Part shown: one piece after another, positions 28,965 to 36,458 of the stretch
Numbering within the stretch: position 1 is the first letter of the stretch
Layout: each line of letters begins with the position of its first letter
Source of the DNA: Pseudomonas batumici
Lineage (GTDB): Bacteria > Pseudomonadota > Gammaproteobacteria > Pseudomonadales > Pseudomonadaceae
Length of the DNA: 64,000 bases
Assembly (NCBI RefSeq): GCF_000820515.1
Contig: NZ_JXDG01000064.1
Coordinates: 92,287 to 156,286, forward strand
Direction: 5' to 3'
Notes under the pieces: generated by a model
Told to the model about the DNA's origin: nothing
The model's input: the letters and a program-made list of their open reading frames with translations, nothing else
Databases searched by the model: none
Position numbers and translations under genes: made by a program

Positions 28965-29147
28965 CTATTTATTAAGCTTGGCGGATGCCGAACCTTTGAA
29001 CTCTGGCATCACACCCTCTTCCGGCTTGAGCGTGGTCTGCGCCGCGCCCTTGAAATCCGGGGCTGCCGCCTCCGGCTTGAGCGTAGCCCCAGCCGCGCCT
29101 TTAAAACCCACACCCGCCTTTTTCACCTTTTTGCCTTTTGAGCTCAT
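28965..29147 (-). CDS. Small lysine-rich protein with three internal repeats, 60 residues
   Basis: From ATG at 29147, with AAGGGAG about 12 bases upstream. After a basic start (MSSKGKKVKKAGVG) the chain is built from a repeated unit: FKGAAGATLKPE, FKGAAQTTLKPE and FKGSASAKLNK, the latter two preceded by PD or PE. There is no cysteine and no membrane segment, and the protein is likely unstructured or nucleic-acid-binding. I do not recognise a family. A 16-bp palindrome lies 62 bases before its start codon, mirrored by one before the divergent gene at 29470. Confidence 0.65.
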   Translation of the reverse strand: MSSKGKKVKKAGVGFKGAAGATLKPEAAAPDFKGAAQTTLKPEEGVMPEFKGSASAKLNK

Positions 29148-29209
29148 GGACGTACACTCCCTTACAGTAAGTGGGCCTTGAAAGTGCAGGATTCGAGCGG
29201 ATTTGGCTA

Positions 29210-29225
29210 CTGTCAGAACTGACAG
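29210..29225 (-). promoter_or_regulatory. 16-bp palindromic operator candidate, left copy
   Basis: CTGTCAGAACTGACAG, a perfect inverted repeat of CTGTCA. Read toward the leftward gene it is CTGTCAGTTCTGACAGTAG, differing at one base from the right copy. It ends 62 bases before the 29147 start codon. The binding protein is unknown. Confidence 0.6.
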
Positions 29226-29386
29226 TTTTTATATTGTTTTCGACTTTTTCACATCCTGCTATCTTCCATAAAGGCCGCTCCCCTTACAGCATTAATTATT
29301 CAGTGATTACCAAACAACAGACACCCCTTAAAAACGCCACTTTATTCTTTAAGGTGCTACTTACTATTCAGAAACCGTCTATAACC

Positions 29387-29402
29387 CTGTCATTTCTGAC
29401 AG
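29387..29402 (+). promoter_or_regulatory. 16-bp palindromic operator candidate, right copy
   Basis: CTGTCATTTCTGACAG, followed by TAG as in the left copy. It ends 67 bases before the start codon at 29470. The two copies face outward toward their own genes. The surrounding 29148-29469 stretch has no gene and is AT-rich. Confidence 0.6.
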
Positions 29403-29469
29403 TAGACCGGTTTGCAAACCGTGATCAACATCCTCAGTAACTGACCATCAATGGCATGCAGGGGCAGAT

Positions 29470-29670
29470 ATGAAATGGGCCTTGGTCATCGAGTCCAGCC
29501 TTCACGGCTATTACGTGAGTGAAATCAGGGAGGCGGAGCAACAACCGCCCTACCATCCCTCCCACCTCCGCCTCTGGCACTGGATCATGGTCCCTTCAGG
29601 GGAAGATGTCCGTGTAGGCGATATCTGGACTGGCGAGTCTTTCCATCCGCCGCAGGTGAGCCCGCATTGA
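29470..29670 (+). CDS. Small hypothetical protein, 66 residues
   Basis: From ATG at 29470, preceded by AGGGGC. The sequence MKWALVIESSLHGYYVSEIREAEQ followed by LRLWHWIMVPSGEDVRVGDIW is rich in aromatic residues and shows no membrane segment. I do not recognise it. Its upstream region carries the right copy of the CTGTCA palindrome, so it may share control with the divergent 60-residue protein. Confidence 0.55.
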   Translation: MKWALVIESSLHGYYVSEIREAEQQPPYHPSHLRLWHWIMVPSGEDVRVGDIWTGESFHPPQVSPH

Positions 29671-29699
29671 GCCTATTGCGTGGCAATGTGGGTGTGTTG

Positions 29700-29742
29700 C
29701 TTGAAAGCGCGGTCATACGACCGGCAAACGTCGATACAGAGG
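29700..29742. repeat. Right copy of the hairpin-bearing dispersed repeat
   Basis: Contains the stem CGGTC-ATAC-GACCG and then GTCGATACAGA, in the same orientation as the copy at 28866-28912, with flanks (TTGAAAGCGCGG versus CTGAAGGTGCGG) also alike. It lies 29 bases after the 66-residue gene. Confidence 0.65.
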
Positions 29743-29783
29743 TAATGTCAGCCAGCTAAGGAAATGTGAGGCTGAGCACGGTC

Positions 29784-29919
29784 TTGTGGCGAGCGGGCTT
29801 GCCCGCGCTGGGGTGCGAAGCGCCCCCAAAACCGGCCAATGTGCTGTATCAGACGTAACCGGGACTATGGTTTTGCGACTGCTGCGCAGTCGAGCGCGGG
29901 CAAGCCCGCTCGCCACAAG
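29784..29919. repeat. REP pair of the TGTGGCGAGC type
   Basis: TTGTGGCGAGCGGGCTTGCCCGCGC at the left and its reverse complement at the right enclose about 85 bases that also contain the short palindrome GCGACTGCTGCGCAGTCG. The arms are of a different REP class from the GTAGGAGC elements. With this repeat and the terminator, the 29671-30000 gap is largely accounted for; the remainder shows no gene. Confidence 0.85.
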
Positions 29920-29957
29920 GTAGTGTTCGGCTTCAAACTTCCTTGACTCTCGCCCAC

Positions 29958-29985
29958 AAAAAACCCGCATCGCTGCGGGTTTTTT
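29958..29985 (-). terminator. Rho-independent terminator after fba
   Basis: AAAAAACCCGC-ATC-GCTGCGGGTTTTTT forms a GC stem flanked by A and T runs, usable in both directions. It is 16 bases past the fba stop. Confidence 0.9.
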
Positions 29986-30000
29986 ATGACGCTGCCGGTC

Positions 30001-31065
30001 TTAGTTGACCTTGGCGTTCAACTCACCTTTCAGGTAACGCTGGAACATCGCTTCGAGGGAGATCGGCTTGATCTTCGAGGCCTGGCCGGCAGTACCGAAA
30101 GCTTCGTAACGGGCGATACACACGTCACGCATAGCGGTCACAGTGGCGCCGAAGAACTTGCGCGGGTCGAACTCGCTCGGGTTGGTGGCCATCAGGCGAC
30201 GCATCGCACCGGTGGACGCCAGGCGCAGGTCGGTGTCGATGTTGACCTTGCGCACGCCGTGCTTGATGCCTTCGACGATTTCTTCAACCGGCACGCCGTA
30301 GGTTTCCTTGATGTCGCCACCGTACTGGTTGATGATCGCCAGCCACTCTTGCGGCACCGACGACGAACCGTGCATCACCAGGTGAGTGTTGGGGATGCGC
30401 TTGTGGATTTCCTTGATGCGGTCGATCGCCAGCACGTCGCCGGTAGGCGGCTTGGTGAACTTGTAGGCGCCGTGGCTGGTGCCGATGGCGATGGCCAGGG
30501 CATCGACCTGGGTCTTCTTGACGAAGTCCGCGGCTTCTTCCGGGTCGGTCAGCATCTGGCTGTGGTCCAGCACGCCTTCGGCGCCGATGCCGTCTTCTTC
30601 ACCGGCCATGCCGGTTTCCAGCGAACCCAGGCAACCCAGCTCGCCTTCAACCGAAACGCCACAGGCGTGAGCCATGGCCACGGTCTGTTGGGTCACACGG
30701 ACGTTGTATTCGTAGTCGGTCGGGGTCTTGCCGTCTTCGCCCAGGGAACCGTCCATCATCACCGAGCTGAAGCCCAGCTGGATGGAACGCTGGCAGACGT
30801 CCGGGCTGGTGCCGTGGTCCTGGTGCATGCACACCGGGATATGCGGGAATTCTTCGATGGCGGCCAGGATCAGGTGCCGCAGGAACGGCGCGCCGGCGTA
30901 TTTGCGGGCACCGGCCGAAGCCTGGACGATCACCGGGGAGTCAGTCTTGTCAGCGGCTTCCATGATGGCGCGCATCTGCTCAAGGTTGTTGACGTTGAAG
31001 GCTGGAACGCCGTAGCCGAATTCGGCTGCGTGGTCCAACATCTGGCGCATGCTGATAAGTGCCAT
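30001..31065 (-). CDS. fba: Class II fructose-1,6-bisphosphate aldolase
   Basis: 354 residues, typical of the Calvin-subtype class II aldolases. It cleaves or forms fructose 1,6-bisphosphate from dihydroxyacetone phosphate and glyceraldehyde 3-phosphate with a zinc ion. The metal and catalytic signature is CMHQDHGTSPDVC, with further zinc-region residues in SVEGELGCLGS and the phosphate-binding GSSSVPQEW. In Pseudomonas, which lacks phosphofructokinase, it mainly serves gluconeogenesis. It is the last gene of the tkt-epd-pgk-fba group. Confidence 0.97.
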   Translation of the reverse strand: MALISMRQMLDHAAEFGYGVPAFNVNNLEQMRAIMEAADKTDSPVIVQASAGARKYAGAPFLRHLILAAIEEFPHIPVCMHQDHGTSPDVCQRSIQLGFSSVMMDGSLGEDGKTPTDYEYNVRVTQQTVAMAHACGVSVEGELGCLGSLETGMAGEEDGIGAEGVLDHSQMLTDPEEAADFVKKTQVDALAIAIGTSHGAYKFTKPPTGDVLAIDRIKEIHKRIPNTHLVMHGSSSVPQEWLAIINQYGGDIKETYGVPVEEIVEGIKHGVRKVNIDTDLRLASTGAMRRLMATNPSEFDPRKFFGATVTAMRDVCIARYEAFGTAGQASKIKPISLEAMFQRYLKGELNAKVN

Positions 31066-31151
31066 TGTGTGTGTCTCTCCCGGTCGAGGGTCGTTAATCG
31101 TGCAAGCCTGCCGGAGCGGCGGCTGCTATTCAAGTCATTGCAGATCGGGGG

Positions 31152-31484
31152 TTAGTGCGCCTTGCAGGCCCGGCCGATCAAATCGTTGGTGGCAACCCAG
31201 TAAACCAGGCCTTCCTCACCTTTTTTGTGAAACGCCAATACGTTGTCGCTGTACAACACACCGCTCTCGACGGCGCCGGCCTCGGGCTTGAGGCGATACA
31301 CCTGGTCACCGCTGCCCAGGCGCACGTCGACCGCCTGCTGCGCACTGTCGGCATAACGCCAGAGCACTTCGGCCTGGCTGTCACAGGTCCAGTGCGTCCA
31401 GTTGTCCGCCGGGGCCGACGCCTGGTTGAAGACGGCGCAACCCCCCAGGGCTGCCAGTGAAACAAGAGCGATAAAGCCTTTCAT
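31152..31484 (-). CDS. MliC-family lipoprotein, putative C-type lysozyme inhibitor
   Basis: 110 residues with a lipoprotein signal ending LAALGGC (Cys16), so it is probably anchored in the outer membrane. The mature part has the MliC-like pattern: an early Cys (WTCDSQAEVLWRY), LGSGDQVYRLKPE, SGVLYSDNVLAFHKKGEEGLVYW and a final Cys. MliC proteins block the active site of C-type lysozyme. It lies between fba and pgk, as do conserved hypothetical genes in P. aeruginosa. Family assignment is good; inhibition is inferred. Confidence 0.8.
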   Translation of the reverse strand: MKGFIALVSLAALGGCAVFNQASAPADNWTHWTCDSQAEVLWRYADSAQQAVDVRLGSGDQVYRLKPEAGAVESGVLYSDNVLAFHKKGEEGLVYWVATNDLIGRACKAH

Positions 31485-31543
31485 GCCGCTTCCTCGACTG
31501 ACGGCCCCTGGCCGTCAGCACTGCCTGTAGTGAATCTGACCCG

Positions 31544-31768
31544 TCAAGGACAACCCTGTTCCCGGGTCCCGGACGAGGTGTCGTACTTTTCCAGCCCGTC
31601 CGGCCCCAGGCGCTTGTTGATCACCGGGGCGGTTTCCGCCTGCCAGTCGGCCTGGTAGCAACCTTTGCCGGCAGGCGGGGCGACCTCTGCCGCCGTCCCG
31701 GCCCCGGGTTTGCCGGCACAACCGGCCAGCACACCCGCCAGGATCAGCAGCGTTGACGGCTTGACCAT
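31544..31768 (-). CDS. Small putative lipoprotein, 74 residues
   Basis: Begins MVKPSTLLILAGVLAGC, a lipoprotein signal with Cys17 as the lipidated residue. The mature part is about 57 residues with two more cysteines (KGCYQADW and the terminal EQGCP), which could form a disulfide. The start at 31768 has AGGGAG nine bases upstream; longer ORFs here are shadows of pgk. Function unknown. It is in the pgk-fba interval together with the MliC-like lipoprotein. Confidence 0.7.
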   Translation of the reverse strand: MVKPSTLLILAGVLAGCAGKPGAGTAAEVAPPAGKGCYQADWQAETAPVINKRLGPDGLEKYDTSSGTREQGCP

Positions 31769-31799
31769 ATGAGACTCCCTGTCAAAGGCCAGTGCCGAC

Positions 31800-32963
31800 T
31801 CAGGCCTTGGCGCGGCTTTCCAGCACTTCCACGGCCGGCAGGACCTTGCCCTCGACGAACTCGAGGAAGGCACCGCCACCGGTGGAAATGTAGGAGATAT
31901 TCGCGGCAACACCGTACTTGTCGATGGCCGCCAGGGTGTCGCCACCACCGGCGATGGAGAACGCCGAGCTGTCGGCGATGGCCTGGGCCAGGACCTTGGT
32001 GCCGTTGCCGAACTGGTCGAACTCGAACACCCCGACCGGACCGTTCCACAGGATGGTCTTCGACGACTTCAGCAGATCGGCGAAGTGCGCGGCGGTTTGC
32101 GGGCCGATGTCGAGGATCATGTCGTCAGCGGCCACGTCGGCGATCAGTTTCACGGTAGCGGCGGCGCTCTCCGCGAACTCCTTGGCCACCACCACGTCCA
32201 CCGGCAGCGGCACGCTGACCTTGGCCGCGATGGCGCGGGCGGTGTCCAGCAGGTCCGGCTCGTAGAGCGACTTGCCCACCGGGTGACCGGCAGCGGCCAG
32301 GAAGGTGTTGGCGATGCCGCCACCGACGATCAGTTGGTCGCAGATCTGGCTGAGGCTGTTGAGCACGTCGAGCTTGGTCGACACCTTGGAACCGGCAACG
32401 ATGGCCGCCATCGGCTTGGCCGGCGCGCCCAGGGCCTTGCCCAATGCTTCCAGTTCGGCGGCCAGCAGCGGGCCGGCGGCGGCGATCTTGGCGAACTTGG
32501 CCACGCCATGGGTCGAACCCTCGGCGCGGTGCGCGGTGCCGAAGGCGTCCATCACGAACACGTCGCACAGGGCGGCGTATTGTTGGGCCAGGTCGTCGGC
32601 GTTCTTTTTCTCGCCCTTGTTGAAGCGCACGTTTTCGAACAGCACGACGTCGCCAGCCTTGACCTCGACGCCGCCCAGGTAGTCAGCCACCAGCGGCACT
32701 TCGCGGCCCAGGGCCTTGCTCAGGTAGTCGGCGACCGGCTTGAGGCTGTTCTCGGCCGAGAACTCGCCTTCGGTCGGACGGCCCAGGTGCGAGCAGATCA
32801 TGACTGCCGCGCCTTTTTCCAGGGCCAGCTTGATGGTCGGCAGCGAAGCCAGGATACGCGCATCGCTGGTGACAACACCGTCCTTGACGGGGACGTTGAG
32901 GTCTTCGCGGATCAGTACGCGCTTACCTTGCAGATCGAGGTCGGTCATCTTCAACACGGTCAT
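31800..32963 (-). CDS. pgk: Phosphoglycerate kinase
   Basis: 387 residues, the usual bacterial length, from ATG at 32963 (MTVLKMTDLDLQGKRVLIREDLNVPVKDG). The opening segment is the 3-phosphoglycerate-binding signature. The nucleotide-binding C-terminal domain includes GPVGVFEFDQFGNGT and GGGDTLAAI. It reversibly transfers phosphate between 1,3-bisphosphoglycerate and ADP. It lies 17 bases after epd and is probably in the same transcript. Confidence 0.97.
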   Translation of the reverse strand: MTVLKMTDLDLQGKRVLIREDLNVPVKDGVVTSDARILASLPTIKLALEKGAAVMICSHLGRPTEGEFSAENSLKPVADYLSKALGREVPLVADYLGGVEVKAGDVVLFENVRFNKGEKKNADDLAQQYAALCDVFVMDAFGTAHRAEGSTHGVAKFAKIAAAGPLLAAELEALGKALGAPAKPMAAIVAGSKVSTKLDVLNSLSQICDQLIVGGGIANTFLAAAGHPVGKSLYEPDLLDTARAIAAKVSVPLPVDVVVAKEFAESAAATVKLIADVAADDMILDIGPQTAAHFADLLKSSKTILWNGPVGVFEFDQFGNGTKVLAQAIADSSAFSIAGGGDTLAAIDKYGVAANISYISTGGGAFLEFVEGKVLPAVEVLESRAKA

Positions 32964-32980
32964 GGGTCGCAATCTCTGGT

Positions 32981-34030
32981 TTACGGTTTGTGATGAATGG
33001 TGTGCAGATAATGTCCTGCAACATCCAGCATTCGGTTGGCAAAACCCCATTCGTTGTCGAACCAGGCCAGCACGTTCACCAGCCTGGGGCCGGAGACGCG
33101 GGTCTGACTCGCATCGACAATCGCCGAATGAGGGTCATGGTTGAAATCGCAGCTGGCGTGGGGCAGCTCGGTATAGGCCAGCAGGCCCTTGAGCGGGCCA
33201 TGGGTGGCGGCCTCGCGCAGGATCCGGTTGACCTCCACGGCATCGGTGTCGCTGACGGTCTGCATGGTGATGTCGAGGCAGGACACGTTGACTGTCGGCA
33301 CCCGTACGGCCTTGGCCTGGATTCGCCCGGCGAGTTCCGGCAGCAGGCGTTCGATGCCCCGCGCCAGGCCGGTGGACACCGGGATCACCGATTGGAAGGC
33401 CGAGCGCGTACGGCGCAGGTCTTCGGCATGGTAGGCGTCGATCACCGGCTGGTCGTTCATCGCCGAGTGGATGGTCGTGATCGACACGTATTCCAGACCG
33501 ATGGCCTGGTCCAGCAGGCGCAACAGCGGCACGCCGCAGTTGGTGGTGCAGGAGGCGTTGGACACCAGGCGCTCGTCGCCGGTCAGGCACTCCTGGTTGA
33601 TGCCGTAGACAATGGTGGCATCGACATCGGTCTCACTGGCCATCGGCTGGGAGAACAGCACCCGCGGCGCGCCGGCGGCGAGGAAGCGTTCGCCGTCCGC
33701 GCGGGTGTGATAGGCGCCGGAGCACTCCAGCACCAGGTCCACGTCCAGCGCGGCCCAGTCGATCTCTTCGGGGTTGGCACGGCGGAAGACTTTCACGCAG
33801 TGGCCATTGATATGCAGACAATCGTCCTCGACCCGCACTTCGCCGGGAAAGCGGCCGTGGGTGGAGTCGAAACGGGTCAGGTATTCGAGACTGGCCATGT
33901 CGGCCAGATCGTTGAGGGCAACGATTTCAAAACCGGCCCGATCCCCTCGCTCGAACAGCGCACGCAGGACACAACGACCGATACGGCCGTAGCCGTTGAG
34001 TGCAACTCTGTAGGGACGCGGTTGGGGCAT
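32981..34030 (-). CDS. epd: D-erythrose-4-phosphate dehydrogenase
   Basis: 349 residues from MPQPRPYRVALNGYGRIG at 34030; the longer ORF from 34120 runs into a REP element and is rejected. It is a GAPDH paralogue with the catalytic cysteine in SNASCTTNCG. Length, the ASCTTNCGVPLLRLLD surroundings and the position between tkt and pgk match Epd, which oxidises erythrose 4-phosphate to 4-phosphoerythronate for pyridoxal phosphate synthesis. A glyceraldehyde-3-phosphate role cannot be excluded from sequence alone. Confidence 0.92.
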   Translation of the reverse strand: MPQPRPYRVALNGYGRIGRCVLRALFERGDRAGFEIVALNDLADMASLEYLTRFDSTHGRFPGEVRVEDDCLHINGHCVKVFRRANPEEIDWAALDVDLVLECSGAYHTRADGERFLAAGAPRVLFSQPMASETDVDATIVYGINQECLTGDERLVSNASCTTNCGVPLLRLLDQAIGLEYVSITTIHSAMNDQPVIDAYHAEDLRRTRSAFQSVIPVSTGLARGIERLLPELAGRIQAKAVRVPTVNVSCLDITMQTVSDTDAVEVNRILREAATHGPLKGLLAYTELPHASCDFNHDPHSAIVDASQTRVSGPRLVNVLAWFDNEWGFANRMLDVAGHYLHTIHHKP

Positions 34031-34078
34031 GGGGATCTCTTGGGTTAAACATCCGGGATCTGTGTAACCAGGGAAACC

Positions 34079-34166
34079 ATCGCGAGCAAGCTCGCTCCTA
34101 CAGGGTTTCGGTCGTTCCAAAATGGTGTGAACGACCGCCCTTTGTAGGAGCGAGCTTGCTCGCGAT
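34079..34166. repeat. REP pair of the GCGAGCAAGCTCGC type
   Basis: ATCGCGAGCAAGCTCGCTCC and its complement face each other across about 45 bases, between epd and tkt. The arms are identical to those of the element inside mdcB. Confidence 0.87.
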
Positions 34167-34188
34167 CCGAATGCAAGCCTTTCGGCTC

Positions 34189-36186
34189 TTAGTCTTCCAG
34201 CAGCTCTTCAGCCTGACCGAGGATGTTCTCCAGGGTGAAGCCGAAGTGTTCGAACAAGGCCGACGCAGGTGCCGACTCGCCGTAGGTGGTCATGCCGATG
34301 ACGCGACCTTCCAGGCCCACGTACTTGTACCAGTAGTCGGCATGGGCCGCCTCGATGGCGATCCGCGCGCCCACCTGCAGCGGCAACACCGACTGCTTGT
34401 AGCTCGCGTCCTGGGCATCGAAAAGGCTGGTGCACGGCATCGACACCACACGAACCTTGCGGCCCTGCTCGGTCAGCTTGTCGAACGCCTGCACCGCCAG
34501 GCCGACTTCGGAACCGGTGGCGATCAGGATCAGCTCGGGCTCGCCCGCGCAATCCTTCAACACATAACCACCACGGCTGATGTTGTCGATCTGCGCGGCA
34601 TCGCGGACCTGGTGCTGCAGGTTCTGCCGGGAGAAGATCAGCGCCGAAGGACCGTCCTTGCGCTCGATGGCGTTTTTCCAGGCCACGGCGGATTCCACCG
34701 CGTCGGCCGGACGCCAGGTGTCGAGGTTCGGCGTGCAGCGCAGGCTCGCCAGTTGCTCGATCGGCTGGTGGGTCGGGCCGTCTTCGCCCAGACCGATGGA
34801 GTCGTGGGTGTAGACATGGATCACGCGCTGCTTCATCAGCGCCGACATGCGCACCGCGTTGCGGGCGTACTCCATGAACATCAGGAAGGTCGCGCCGTAA
34901 GGCACCAGGCCGCCGTGCAGGGCGACACCGTTCATGATCGCGGTCATGCCGAACTCGCGCACGCCGTAGTACATGTAGTTGCCGCTGGCATCTTCGGCGC
35001 TGACACCCTTGCAACCTTTCCACAGGGTCAGGTTGGAACCGGCCAGGTCGGCCGAACCGCCGAGGAATTCAGGCAGCAGCGGACCGAAGGCATTCAGGGC
35101 GTTCTGGCTGGCCTTGCGGCTGGCGATGGTTTCGCCCTTGGCCGCGACTTCGGCGATGTAGGCCGAGGCTTTTTCGGCGAAGTCGGCCGGCAGCTCGCCG
35201 TTCAGGCGACGAACCAGCTCTTTGGCTTCGGCCGGGAAGGCCGCGGAGTAGGCGGCGAAACGCTGGTCCCACTCGGCTTCGACCGCGCGACCGGCTTCCT
35301 TGGCGTCCCACTCGGCATAGATGTCGGCAGGGATTTCGAACGGGCCGTGGTTCCACTTCAGCGCTTCGCGGGTCAGGGCGATTTCCGCGTCACCCAGCGG
35401 GGCGCCGTGGCAATCTTCCTTGCCTTGCTTGTTCGGCGAGCCGAAGCCGATGGTGGTCTTGCAGCAGATCAGGGTCGGCTGCTGGCTCTTGCGGGCAGTC
35501 TCGATCGCGGTCTTGATCTCTTCCGGATCGTGGCCGTCGACGTTGCGGATCACCTGCCAGTTGTAGGCTTCGAAACGCTTCGGCGTATCGTCGGTGAACC
35601 AGCCTTCGACTTCGCCGTCGATGGAGATGCCGTTGTCATCGTAGAAGGCGATCAGCTTGCCCAGGCCCAGGGTGCCGGCCAGGGAAGCGACTTCGTGAGA
35701 AATGCCTTCCATCATGCAGCCATCACCGAGGAACACATAGGTGTGGTGGTCGACGATGTTGTGGCCGGGACGGTTGAACTGTGCGCCCAGGACTTTTTCC
35801 GCCAGGGCGAAGCCGACGGCGTTGGCCAGGCCTTGGCCCAGCGGACCGGTGGTGGTTTCCACGCCCGCGGTGTAACCGTATTCCGGGTGACCCGGGGTGC
35901 GGCTGTGCAGCTGGCGGAAGCTCTTCAGGTCGTCGATCGACAGGTCGTAGCCGGTCAGGTGCAGCAACGAGTAGATCAGCATCGAGCCATGGCCGTTGGA
36001 CAGGATGAAACGGTCACGGTCGGCGAACGACGGATTGCTCGGGTTGTGCTTCAGGTAGTCACGCCACAGTACTTCGGCAATATCCGCCATACCCATGGGG
36101 GCACCGGGATGGCCGCTGTTGGCTTTTTGCACGGCATCCATGCTGAGGGCACGAATGGCGTTGGCACGCTCACGACGGCTGGGCAT
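34189..36186 (-). CDS. tktA: Transketolase
   Basis: 665 residues, standard size, from MPSRRERANAIRALSMD at 36186. The thiamine diphosphate motif is GDGCMMEGISHEVASLAG; substrate-binding histidines are seen in SGHPGAPMG and in GPTHQPIEQL. It exchanges two-carbon units between sugar phosphates in the pentose phosphate cycle and supplies erythrose 4-phosphate, the substrate of the neighbouring Epd and of aromatic amino-acid synthesis. It is transcribed leftward, divergent from sahR-metK. Confidence 0.97.
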   Translation of the reverse strand: MPSRRERANAIRALSMDAVQKANSGHPGAPMGMADIAEVLWRDYLKHNPSNPSFADRDRFILSNGHGSMLIYSLLHLTGYDLSIDDLKSFRQLHSRTPGHPEYGYTAGVETTTGPLGQGLANAVGFALAEKVLGAQFNRPGHNIVDHHTYVFLGDGCMMEGISHEVASLAGTLGLGKLIAFYDDNGISIDGEVEGWFTDDTPKRFEAYNWQVIRNVDGHDPEEIKTAIETARKSQQPTLICCKTTIGFGSPNKQGKEDCHGAPLGDAEIALTREALKWNHGPFEIPADIYAEWDAKEAGRAVEAEWDQRFAAYSAAFPAEAKELVRRLNGELPADFAEKASAYIAEVAAKGETIASRKASQNALNAFGPLLPEFLGGSADLAGSNLTLWKGCKGVSAEDASGNYMYYGVREFGMTAIMNGVALHGGLVPYGATFLMFMEYARNAVRMSALMKQRVIHVYTHDSIGLGEDGPTHQPIEQLASLRCTPNLDTWRPADAVESAVAWKNAIERKDGPSALIFSRQNLQHQVRDAAQIDNISRGGYVLKDCAGEPELILIATGSEVGLAVQAFDKLTEQGRKVRVVSMPCTSLFDAQDASYKQSVLPLQVGARIAIEAAHADYWYKYVGLEGRVIGMTTYGESAPASALFEHFGFTLENILGQAEELLED

Positions 36187-36391
36187 CGCTGATCTCCTGG
36201 GGATGTTGATTCGAAAGTAAATAAAACGAAACGGAAAAAAGGCGAGCATTTTCCCTCAGGGACCGCCAAGGGGCAATGACAGATAGTCACTGCGAGGCGT
36301 TTTTCCTGCGGATAGTTGCCCATTGCGCGGATGAATCCTTTCCGCCACCGACCTATAGAGCACCGCGAAGAGCGGAAAGTGCCGCCCATCC

Positions 36392-36419
36392 ATCAATATC
36401 AAAACTTTTTGATATTGAT
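36392..36419. promoter_or_regulatory. SahR-type operator, 13-bp perfect inverted arms
   Basis: ATCAATATCAAAA and TTTTGATATTGAT are separated by two bases and end one base before the -35 box of sahR. ArsR-family proteins bind such AT-rich palindromes. It lies in the tktA-sahR divergent region and probably mediates autoregulation and control of metK. Confidence 0.8.
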
Positions 36420-36420
36420 C

Positions 36421-36449
36421 TTGCTAGCCGACCGAGGGGTCACTAGACT
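36421..36449 (+). promoter_or_regulatory. Sigma-70 promoter of sahR-metK
   Basis: TTGCTA, 17 bases, TAGACT. The start of transcription would fall near 36456, only about three bases before the ATG at 36459, which has no ribosome site. Confidence 0.65.
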
Positions 36450-36458
36450 GCTGGCCTT

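Noticed and set aside
28763..28975. 70-codon plus-strand ORF
   Set aside because: No ribosome site, spans the hairpin repeat and overlaps the end of the minus-strand repeat protein.
28866..29742. Hairpin repeats as attachment sites of an integrated element
   Set aside because: No integrase or transposase lies between them and the copies are only moderately alike.
29713..29970. 85-codon minus-strand ORF
   Set aside because: Built from REP arms and the hairpin repeat; no protein character.
33990..34120. N-terminal extension of Epd including CRSELARDG
   Set aside because: This reads through a REP element; the GAPDH-like motif starts right after ATG 34030. The same peptide in mdcB is accepted only because conserved sequence lies on both sides.
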